The notes beneath the pieces are model-generated. The model was not told the origin of the DNA. It saw only the letters and a list, made by a program, of their open reading frames with translations, and did not search any database. Made by a program: the position numbers and the translations under genes. 64,000 bases of DNA from Clostridiales bacterium (GTDB taxonomy: Bacteria > Bacillota > Clostridia > Christensenellales > Aristaeellaceae): assembly GCA_015056325.1 (NCBI GenBank), contig SVGL01000004.1:62001-126000 (forward strand), given 5' to 3'. Below, in pieces: positions 15,741 to 27,700 of the stretch (positions within the stretch are counted from its first letter, which is position 1; every line of letters begins with the position of its first letter).

Positions 15741-18700
15741 ATGAACGTCAATTTCACCCGGCGTTGTCTGTCCATGCTGTTGGTGCTGGTCATGCTCTTC
15801 ACGATGATGCCCACGACCATCATCGCTGAGGAACTGCACGATCACACCCACGAGACGGAGTCTTCGATTGTCACTGGCAGTGACATCCTCTCTGTGCTCG
15901 AGGTGGAGCCGCTGTCCGTCAGCGCGTCTGCGTCTGCAAACTATGTGTATGCAGGCGAAGAGGCGGTGGCCGTCACGGTGAAGATTTCCGGCGGCATGGC
16001 GCCTTATACGGTGACGCTGCAGGCTGTTAAGAACAGCAGCGTGGTGTTCACCGACAGTAAGACGACGGAAGAAAACTCTGCCAAGCTGTCTTACAAACCC
16101 GCGGCCTATGGCGACTATGAGCTGGTTGTCACTGTGCGCGACGCCAGCAATGAGCAGAAGCTGACCACCGTCGGCCTGGCCGTTGCCGAGCATGACATGG
16201 AAAACGAGGCCGCCTGGGCCGCGTCTGTTTCCGGTGCTTCCGTTTCTTCTGACTGGGCCAAGAGCCTTGTTTCTGTAGCCAAGACCCAGGTCGGCTACAA
16301 GGAAAGCGAGAAGGACTTTGTCATCAAATCCGGCGAGAAGCAGGGTTACTCCCGCTACGGCGCCTGGTACGGCACGCCCTACACCGGCTGGAACAATGCT
16401 TTCCTGGCCTTTGTGGCGGAGTATGCCAAGGTGCCCAATGACGCGCTGCTGTCCGGCTCCAACTACCGCAGCTGGGTCAACGGCATGAGCGCCAAGGGCG
16501 CCTACATGAAGGACGGCTATACCCCCAAGGCGGGCGATATCGCCTTCCTGTCCGGCTCCCGCGTGGCTTTGGTCGAGAGCGTCTCCGGCAGCAACGTCAC
16601 CGTCATCGAGGGTGACGTGAATGGCGCTGTCGTTCGCAAGACCTACGCCATCTCCAAGGTGGCTGGCTTTGGCAACACCGGTCTGATGCAGGGGCTGTAC
16701 AAGGGCACTGCCACCGCCGTGCCCACCGCTGCGCCCGAGGCCACCAAGGCTCCCGAAGGCGGCGACACGCCCGTGGTGACTGCTGAACCCACCGCGACCC
16801 CCGTGCCCACTCCCGTGCCCGAGGACGAGGAGCTGGTCTTCCAGGCGACGCCCACCCCCGGTCCCGGCGTGACTGCCAAGCCCAAGGAGGACAACGATCC
16901 CCTGACCAACATGGGAAGCGCCATGGATCAGCTGATCGGCGAGCTGGATGCTGCCGCCACAGCCATTCCCATGCAGTTCTCCGAGGCGTACTACCTCATC
17001 CAGGCAGAACTGGATGCGCTGATGGAGAAGTACCTGGGCACTGCCACCCCCACCAAGGCTGAGGTTCAGGCTTTTGTGGACGCTCTGGAGCTGCAGGAAC
17101 TGTACTATATCCATCTGGAGAACGAAGACTTCTTGGCGTTTGCGGAGAGCAGCGGCATTAGCAATTATGAAATGATTGCATTGCTGGAGAGCCGGGAAAT
17201 GGCATTCCGTTTTACCGATATGGTAAGAGAGCGGTTCAATCTTCTCACGAATCAGCGTGCTACCGGCACATTCTATATTGCAAAAGACGGCCAAAACGTC
17301 CTGTCCGTCTACTATAATGGTACTAGTGGTAAGGATAATAAAGACGGTACCTATACTTTTACTGCTGCCAAGGCTACCGTAAGTGGAGAAACAACGACGA
17401 TCCGGTTGACAAATGTCACGGCGATCAAGTCCACTCTTGAATTTTCGTATTCTACTGCAAATGTTGACTGGCGAGGGGGAAAACTGAACGGTCTGTCCTC
17501 TAGTCCTACAACGGTTGTGCTTGAGCCGAATCAGTATATTGAGTTTACCATTACCGGTGGCAGTTTTCTTGCACAAGGTGCTACTGCAATAACACTGAGC
17601 AGTTTTGCTCTCACGCCTGTGATGGATACAGGCAATTTGACGATTTATCCCAGCGCCCTGGGTTCTCTTGATGTTGTTTTCTATGATGAAAGCGGCAACC
17701 GGACAACTGCTGTTCTCGCCGCTGATGCGACCGAGCCTCTGGTGCTGACGAATATTGCGATCGCTTATGGCGTGGCGGTTACGCCGCATCCGATTGGGGA
17801 TGCGCAACTGATGGGCTGGGTGAACTATGACAATCAGGCTCCGTTCCCCTGCACAAATAACGTGCTTTTCCCGCCCAAGGATACGACAACGAGCGTGATG
17901 CCGTTGTTTACAAGCGGGGGCGTGGCTTTGTGGCTGACCAATAATGCGTTGTATGACAACCTGAACACGGCGATCGCTACCGCTCAGGCGGGCAGCAGTA
18001 AGACTATCGTCCTGTATTCGGATGGTATTCTTCCTGCTGGAACCTACACCATTCCCAGCGGTGTGACGGTGCTGATTCCCTTTGATGATGCGCATACACT
18101 GTATACTACCAAGCCAGCTTTGGTGAAGTCTGGCTCTGATAAATTTGAGACTTCCATATATCGCACGCTCACAATGGCTGACGGCGCTAACTTGGTCATC
18201 AACGGTGCATTGAGCTTGTCCAACAAGGTGTTTGCGGGCGGCGGCGGTCAGGATCACTGTGGTTCTCCGTATGGTGAGCTCAGTATGATCCGGATGGAAG
18301 GCAGCAGCAATATCACGATCGAAAATGGCGGCGCGCTGTATGCCTATGGTTTCATTACCGGAAACGGTAGTGTGACGGCTAAAAGCGGCGCTGTTGTGTA
18401 TGAGTGCTTCCAGTTTGAGGGCTTCCGCGGCGGCACGAAGACGACAAGCATGAGTAACCAGGTTTTCCCGCTGAGTCAGTACTATATTCAGAACATTGAA
18501 GTGCCGATGCGTATCTATGCCGGTGCCAAGGAGTACAGTTTCACGGGCGCTGAGGTTTCAGATACGGCGGCAGGCTCTTCGGTTGATTTCCTGAGTTCGT
18601 CGTCTGGCGCAATGTTCTTGCTGAGCTCGGGTTATGTTGAAAAGCGCTACGATGGCAGTTCTGATCGCTTGCTGGTGAAGCTTGGCGGTAATGGCGTCAT

Positions 18701-21700
18701 GTCCATTTCGCCCATTGTCATGAGGCTGAATGCCCTTTATGCGGTTAACTCTGCAGAGTATGTGCTGCCGATTACCAGCAATATCACAGTTCAGGTTGAA
18801 GCTGGCTCTACTGCAAAGATTGCACAGGATATCGCGCTTCTTCCCGGCGCAAAGATTATTGTCGATGAGGGCGCGACTTGTACGCTGAACACGGGTACGA
18901 CAATTATCGTTTACGATGGCGATACCTGGGGCAACTACTGCGCTTCAACGGATAAGGCGCAGTTTATCCCGGTTCGTTATGCACCGGGCAGAACGTATAA
19001 TCGTACAAATGCTGACCTGGTGGATGCGTCGATTGTTGTCAACGGTACTGTTGATGCTTCTATCGGTAGCGCGTTTACGACGACAGGTGGTGCTGCTATT
19101 GTCAGCACTGGCGCTGGTGTTGCGAAGGTCAGCAATGTTGATAAGACGTCCAAGGTTACTTATCAATACCTCCAGGCGAGCAATACTTACCCCCAGATTG
19201 GAATTGAGTCCGCTTGGTTGAAGAACGACGACGGCTCCTTCACCAAGACCGGTGAGGTACCTGCTGATACCTACACCAAGGCGGATAACGGCTATAATGA
19301 GGTGATCTCCGGCGACGGTACCTACGCCTATACCAACGGTGTATGGAAGCTGGCCTGTGAAGGCGATGAGCATGTCTACACCAAGGTGACCTATGAGCCC
19401 ACCTGTACCGAGCCCTATACTGAGGTCTACACCTGTCAGTGCGGCGCGGTTAAGGATGTTGTGAAATCCACCCTGGATGTTGATGGCATGAAGCCCTTGG
19501 GTCACCAGGAGGAAGTCATTCCTGCTGTGGCGGCGGGCTGCGAATCCACCGGCTTGACCGAAGGCGAGAAGTGTACCCGCTGCGGCGAAATTCTGCTTGC
19601 CCAGTCTGAGGTTCCTGCGACCGGTCATACCCCCGAGGACATTCCTGCGGTCGATGCTACCTGTGAAGCCACCGGCCTGACGAAGGGCAGCAAGTGTTCT
19701 GTCTGTCAGAAGGTTCTGACGGCACAGAACGTGAGCCCCGCCCTGGGCCATGCCTGGGTCGATACGGATCACGCTGAAAACAAGGCGCCCACCTGTACCG
19801 AGGCAGGAAAGCAGTATCAGGTCTGTTCCCGCTGCGGCGATACCCAGATGGCTGTGGTGGACAAGCTGGGCCATGCGATGGATTCCGGTGTACAGATCAA
19901 CGCTACCTGTTTGAAGGGCGCACATACCCTGTTTACCTGTACCCGCGGCTGCGGTTATACCGATGAAGCCAATCTGGGAGACCCCCTGCCCCACGATTGG
20001 CAGAATGATGAGTATGTGGAAGCTACCTGCGGCGCCAACGCTTACTGGACCCAGGTTTGCAGCTATGGCTGCGGCACCAAGACTGATCCTGTTGAAGTGG
20101 AAAACACTGCTACTGGCAACCACATCTATACCATCACCTTCACGGATACCCTGAAGGAAGTCAAGGACGAGAATGGCGTTGTCACCGGCTACGCCAAGAA
20201 GGATTGTACCGTTGCCGGTACCGTCACGAAGATCTGCTCTGTTTGTGAGCATGACGCGTCCTTTGCCCTGGAAGCAACGGCTCATACCGAGGTGACTGTT
20301 CCCGGTAAGGCTGCGACCTGTACTGAGAATGGCCTGACCGATGGCAAGCAGTGCTCTGCCTGCGGCGTGATCACTCTGGAGAGAGAGATCATCCCTGCGG
20401 CACATGTCTTTGAATTTGAAGTGATTGCTCCCACCTGTACGACTCCTGGTATTACCAATGTCACTTGTGAGAACTGTAATTACTTCGGCACGAAGGATTC
20501 TGTGGATGCTACCGGCCATAACTACGTTAAGGATTCCGAACGGTCTACGGAGCCTACCTGTACCGAGAACGGTACGGAAGTCACTGTCTGTCAGAATGCA
20601 AACTGCCCTGTGCCCGAGGTGACCAATGTCGTCGACAAGCTGGGCCATGATTACAAGTCCGAGGGCGGCACCGTTGTGACCCCGCCGACTTGTAGTGTTG
20701 CAGGCTACACCACGCTGACCTGTCAGCGCGAAGGCTGTACCGCAGTCCCGGAAGTGGTGGCGGGTGAACCTGCTACCGGTATCCACGATCAGGAGATCCT
20801 GGTTCCGGGCAAGGCTGCGACTTGTACCGAGTCCGGCCTGACTGACGGCTATAACTGCTCCATGTGTGGTGATGAGCAGGTTAAGCAGACCGTCATTGAG
20901 GCCAAGCAGCATGACTGGCAGAATGCTGACCATGCCGATAACAAGGCGCCCACCTGTGATGCTGAGGGCGATCAGTACCAGATCTGTGCTAATGACAGCA
21001 GCCATACCCATTGGGTGAAGGTTGGCAAGCTGGATCACACTGCTGTCCATCAGACCATTCCTCCCAAGGCGCCGACCTGTACAGAGAAGGGCAATAACGA
21101 GTATACATACTGCCCCACCTGCGACATTACGATCGGCAAGATGGAAATCGGCGTTGATCCCGACAACCACGATATTGTAAAGGTTGGCGCGAAGGCGAAG
21201 ACCTGTACTGAGGATGGCTGGAAGGCCTATGAGTACTGCTCTCGCTGCGGCGATCCGGAGGCTGCCAAGGCGGCTGCTCTGATCCCCGCCGGCCACGACA
21301 TCGTGGAAGTGGAGGCCAAGGCGAAGACCTGTACCACCGTCGGCTGGAATGCCTACGAGTACTGTGAGTCCTGTGCTTACACGACCTACGTGGAAATCCC
21401 CGCCGGCCACGACATCGTGGAGGTGGAGGCCAAGGCGAAGACCTGTACCACCGTCGGCTGGAATGCCTACGAGTACTGTGAGTCCTGTGCTTACACGACC
21501 TATGTGGAAATCCCCGCCGGCCACGACATCGTAGAAGTGGAGGCCAAGGCGAAGACCTGTACCACCGTCGGCTGGAACGCCTACGAGTACTGTGAGTCCT
21601 GCGACTACACAACCTACGTGGAGATCCCCGCCAGCCACGATATCGTGAAGGTGGATGCTCAGGCGAAGACCTGTACCGAAAAGGGCTGGGAAGCGTATGA

Positions 21701-24700
21701 GTACTGTGAGTCCTGCGACTACACGACTTACGTGGAGATCCCTGCCAGCCACGACATCGTGAAGGTGGATGCTCAGGCGAAGACCTGTACCGAGAAGGGC
21801 TGGGAAGCCTACGAGTACTGTGAGTCCTGCGATTACACGACCTATGTGGAAATCCCCGCCAGCCATGAGCTGACCCAGGTGGAGGCCAAGGCGGCCACCT
21901 GTACCGAAAAGGGCTGGGAAGCCTACGAGTACTGTACTGTGGATGGCTGCGGTTATTCCACCTACAAGGAGATTGCTCCCTTCCACCAGAAGGTCATCAA
22001 GATCACTGAACAGGTGGATCCCACTTGTCAGGATGTGGGCCACTATGTGGATGCTGAATACTGCGAGGCCTGCACGACCTGGCTGGACGATATTCAGATC
22101 CCGCAGGTTGACCACAGCTACAAGGGCGAGGTGCTTGAGCACAAGGATCCCACCTGTTACGCGGAGGGCTACACCATCACCCAGTGTAAGTGGTGTACTG
22201 CCTCCGAGACCACTGAAACCACCCAGAAGGTTGCCCATGCCTACGACAAAGGTTACGGCGACGGCATGATGCTGGTGGACGGCGCTTGGGTCCGCGAGAA
22301 CTGTCTGGAAGGCGGTACGGTGACCTATACCTGTACTGCGGTGGGATGCCCCGAGACAGAACCCGGCCACACGAAGGTTGATGCCTACGAGGCTCTGACG
22401 GAGCACAGCGGCGCCTGGAATGAGACACTGGCTCCCACCTGTCAGACTGCGGGCACCAAGGAGCGTACCTGTGAACTGTGCCAGAAGTATGAGACGGATG
22501 TCATTGAGAAACTGACTCATACCGAGACGAATGCCTACACTGAGTATGAGGAGAAGAAGGCAACCTGTAAGGAAGCCGGCCACTCTGCATACACCCATTG
22601 TAATATCTGTAACCTGGACATCAACAGGACCGATTATGAGATCGATACTGTCAATGGCCATGATTACCAGACTGTTGCCGGCAAGCCTGCCACCTGTACC
22701 GAGACTGGTCTGGCGGACGGAAGCCAGTGTACCATTTGCAAGGAATGGGAGCTGGAACAGGCAATCATCCCCACCATCCATTCCGGTATTGCCGGCATCG
22801 AGAATGCCGTTCCCGTGACCTGCTATCAGGATGGCCACAGCGTCGGCAGCAAGTACTGTGATGTCTGCAATACCTGGTTCGAGGGCGAAACCACTGACAT
22901 GGTCGAGTGCGAAGTGGTGGAGTACGAGCGTGTTGCTGCTACCTGCACGGAGGATGGCTATGTCATCAATCAGTGTGTGTACTATACCGGCAAGGCGGAT
23001 GAGTGCGACAACACTGAGACCATCACTCTGACCAAACTCGGCCACGAGTGGGAGAGGGAAGGCGCTGCTGAGGGCTGGACGGAGACCAAGGCTCCCTCCT
23101 GCTATGAAAAGGGCGTTGAAACCCGCGAATGCGCCTGCGGCTACTCCGAGACCCGCGATATCGCCATGATCGAGCATAACTACGACAATGGCGTACCTGG
23201 CAAGGAATCCACCAAGTGGAACGATGAGACCGGCAAGTGGGAGAACTGCGTTGAAGCGGACACGATCGTGTACACCTGCCAGAACGCTGGCTGCACGGCG
23301 GACAACTCCGAAACCCATACCTACACTGACGACATCGATGTGACTGAGCATGCCTGGGTCTACGACGCCCAGGATGAACCGACCTGTACCGAACCTGGCA
23401 CTGCCAGCGGCAAGCATTGTACCCGCTGCGGTCTGGAAGAGGGCGGCGGCGAAATCCCCGCCAAGGGCCACACCTGGGATGCTGGCGTCGGTACTGGCGC
23501 CAAGTGGGACGAGGAAGCCCAGAAGTGGGTGACCGTCTCCTGTACGGAGAATGGTTCCGTGCTCTACACCTGTACCCTGTGTCAGGTGGGCAACTACACC
23601 AAGACCGAGCCTGTGACGGCTCCCGGCCATGACTGGAATGAGGGTACCGTCGCTGAGCCCGCCACCTGTACCGAGAAGGGCTCCACGACCTACAAGTGTA
23701 ATGCCTGCGGCGAAGAGGAAACCCGTGAGGACATCCCCGCCACCGGCATCCACGATCAGAAGGAACTGGTTCCCGGCAAGGATGCGACCTGTACCGAGTC
23801 CGGTCTGACCGATGGCTACAAGTGCTCCATGTGTGGTGCCGAACAGGTGAAGCAGGACGTGATTCCTGCCATCCATGACACCATCGAGGGCATCGATACG
23901 GCCATTGACGCCACCTGTACCACTCCCGGCCACGACGTGGGCAGCAAATACTGCGAAACCTGCGAGAAGTGGTTCGAGGATATCGTGATCGGCGTGAAGG
24001 CCCACGACTACACCGTTCTGGTGAAGGCTGTGGATGCCACCTGTGAAGAGGACGCATACGAAGTCAAGCAGTGTACTTGGTACAACGAGTGCGGCAAGGA
24101 ATGGACATTCAGAGATGAAGGCTCCCGCCTGGGCCATGACTGGGAGATCTCCGAGATCAAGGGCGTGGTGGCTGCCGGCGAAGTCTGGAAGCTGCTGGAT
24201 TGTGACGTTGCCGGCTTTGTCACCTATGTGTGCGGCAACGATGCTTCCCACACCAATACTCAGAACATCGAGGCGACCGGTCACCAGAATACTGAAGTGA
24301 TCCCCGGTCAGGACGCGACCTGTCTGGAGGACGGCTACAAGGACGGCCTGAAGTGTACTGACTGCGGCACGGTGATCACCGAGCGCGAAGTCATCAAGGC
24401 CAAGGGCGAGCACACCTGGGGCAGCTGGGCAACCACCACTGAGCCCAAGTGCGGCGTCGCCGGTGAGGAACGCCGTGACTGTGAGCTGTGCGACGCCTAC
24501 GAGACCAATGAGCTCGCTGCGCTGGAGCACGACTACGCCTGGGATGGCGGCAAGGTGGTTACTCCTGTCACCTGTACCACCGATGGTTACACGACCCTGG
24601 TTTGTGAGCTCTGTGGTACTCAGACCGTTGATCCTGACTCCATCATTGCCCATCAGGGCCATAAGGGACAGCTGGTTCAGGATGTTGCGGCGACCTGCGG

Positions 24701-27700
24701 CTCCGTCGGCTACACCGCTGGCGTGCAGTGCAGCGTCTGCCAGGAGTGGACGAATCCCCGTACTGAGCTGCCCAAGCTGGAGCATAAGTACGATGATGGC
24801 ATTACCACCACCGAGCCTGACTGTGAGAATGCCGGTGTGAAGACCTTCACCTGTACTCAGCCTGGCTGTACTGCGGACATTGAGGGTCACACCAAGACCG
24901 AATCCATTCCTGCCCTGGGCCATAAGCCTGTGGATGTGTCTGCGGTGGACGTCACCTGTACCACCGATGGTTGCACCGCCGGCAAGAAGTGTTCTGTCTG
25001 CGGCAAGACTCTGGAGGGCTGCGACCCCATCGAGGCTAAGGGCCACCAGGAAGAGACCATCCCCGAGGTGGAAGTGTCCTGTACGCAGGACGGCTACACT
25101 GCCGGCGTGAAGTGCTCTGTCTGTCAGGAAGTGCTGAAAGCTCCTGTGCTGACTGACGAGAAGCATCACCTGGATCTGAATCAGGTGGAAGCCCAGGCGC
25201 CCGCGTGCGAGAAGAAGGGCTGGGACGCCTACGAGTACTGCACCAAATGCGATTACACCACCTACAACGAGCTGCCTGCGCTGGAGCACAAGAAGGTTCC
25301 CGTCAAGGGCTATGCTGCAACCTGTACCGAGAACGGCCTGACTGACGGCGAGCAGTGCGAACTGTGCCGGAAGTGGTTCGTGGAGCAGACCGTAATCCTC
25401 GCAGCCCACACCTCTGTGGATGTGCCTGCGGTGGACGTCACTTGTACCGCTGATGGTTACACAGCTGGTAAGAAGTGCTCTGTCTGCGGCGAGATCCTGG
25501 AGGGCTGCGAACCCATCAAGCATGAAGGCCACAAGGAAGAAACGCTGGCGGCTGTCGCCCCCACCTGTACCGAGACCGGTCTGGAGGAAGGCAAGCAGTG
25601 TACTGTCTGCGGTACCGTGACGGTCGAGCAGGCAGTGGTGCCCAAGCTGGGCCACGAGCCCCTCACGCTGCCTGCTGTTGCTCCGACCTGTACCGAAACT
25701 GGCCTGACTGCCGGCATGGGCTGCTCTCGCTGCGATTACATCTACACCGCGCAGACTGTACTGCCCGCTGAGGGCCACAAGTACGCGGCTGTGCCCGCTA
25801 CGGATGCCACCTGTACTGAAACCGGTCTGACTGCTGGCGAGCAGTGCTCTGTCTGTGAGGACTGGAAGACCGCGCAGACCATCATCCCCGCCAAGGGTCA
25901 TACCGAAGTGCCTGTTGCCGGCGTCGAAGCTACCTGTACTGCGGCCGGCAAGACCAACGGCGTGCAGTGTTCCGTGTGTAATACCTGGATCACCGCGCAG
26001 ACCGTCATCCCCGCCAAGGGACATACCGAGAAGGATCTGCCCAAGGAAGAGGCCACCTGTACCGCTGCCGGTAGGGAAGAGGGCAAGCAGTGTACTGTCT
26101 GCGGCATCATCACCGTTGCCCAGACGGAAATCCCTGCCAAGGGCCATACCGAGATGGAAATCCCTGCGGTGGAACCGACCTGTACCGAGGCTGGCAGCAC
26201 TGCCGGCGTGGAATGCTCTGTCTGCCACACCGTGCTGACTGCGCCCACTGCTCAGGCTGCCAAGGGTCATACCGAGACCACTGTGAAGGGCTATGAAGCG
26301 ACCTGTACTGAGACTGGCCTGACTGATGGCGTGCAGTGTTCCGTCTGTGATACCTGGATTGCTGTGCAGACCGAGATTCCTGCCAAGGGTCATACCGAGG
26401 TGATCATCGATGCGGTGGCGCCCACCTGTGACAAGCCTGGTCTGACGGCTGGTAAGTACTGCTCTGTCTGTAATACGACCCTGGCTGAGCAGACCGAGGT
26501 TCCCGCCAACGGCCATACGGAAGTTGTGGATCCCGCTGTCGAGCCGACTTGTACCAAGCCTGGCAAGACCGAGGGCAAGCACTGCTCCGTCTGTAACGAA
26601 AAGATCGTTGAGCAGGAAGTGATTGACGCACTGGGCCATAATGAAGTCGTGGATGAGGCGGTTGCGCCCACCTGTACCGAAACTGGTCTGACCGAGGGCA
26701 AGCACTGCTCCGTCTGTAACGTGAAGACGATTCCCCAGAACACCATCAACGCACTGGGCCATGAGGAGGTCTTGGATGAGGCGGTTGCGCCTACCTGTAC
26801 CGAAACCGGTCTGACTGCGGGCAAGCACTGCACCGTCTGTAACGTGAAGACGGTTGAGCAGGAAGTGATTGATGCACTGGGCCATGAGGAAGTCTTGGAT
26901 GAGGCAGTTGCGCCCACCTGTACCGAAACTGGCCTGACCGAGGGTAAGCACTGCTCCGTGTGCAACGAAAAGATCGTTGAGCAGGAAGTGATCGACGCGC
27001 TGGGCCATACCGAAGTGACGGATGAAGCTGTTGCTGCTACCTGCACCGAGGCTGGTCTGACTGAAGGCAAGCACTGCTCCGTCTGTGAAGAAGTGCTCGT
27101 TGCTCAGGAACCCATCGAGGCTACCGGCCATGAGATGGATGAGGGTGAAATCACCAAGGAGCATACCTGTACTGAGGCTGGCGTGCTGACCTACACCTGT
27201 CTGAATGGCTGCGGCCATACCATTACCGAGGATATCCCTGCCAAGCATACTCCTGAAGTGGTGCCCGCAGTGCCCCCCACCTGCACCGAAACCGGTCTGA
27301 CCGAAGGCAGCGTCTGCTCCGCCTGCGGTGAGGAACTGGTGAAGCAGGAGGTTGTTGATGCTGCACATACCTGGGAGACGGTGAAGGTTCTGGCGGAAGC
27401 TGACTGTGTTAATGATGGCCGTAAGGAAGTCCGCTGTACCGTTGAAGGCTGCGGAAAGACTCAGACCATCGTGATTCCCGCGACGGGCCACACCGTGGTG
27501 GTTGATCCTGCCAAGGCTGCCACCTGTACTGAGAACGGCTTGACGCGCGGCGAGCGCTGCTCTGTCTGTAAGGCTGTGCTGGTTGCCCAGAAGGTCATCG
27601 AGGCTGCCCATACCTGGAACAAGAAGCCCTGCCAGACGGCTGGTGCAATCTGTACCCGCTGCGGCGAGACCAATGCGGAGATCCTGGTACACGATATGGC

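Noticed and set aside
15726-18257. An 843-codon minus-strand open frame opposite the start of the giant gene
   Set aside because: No ribosome binding site and low-complexity antisense composition; the sense strand carries a signal peptide and domains.
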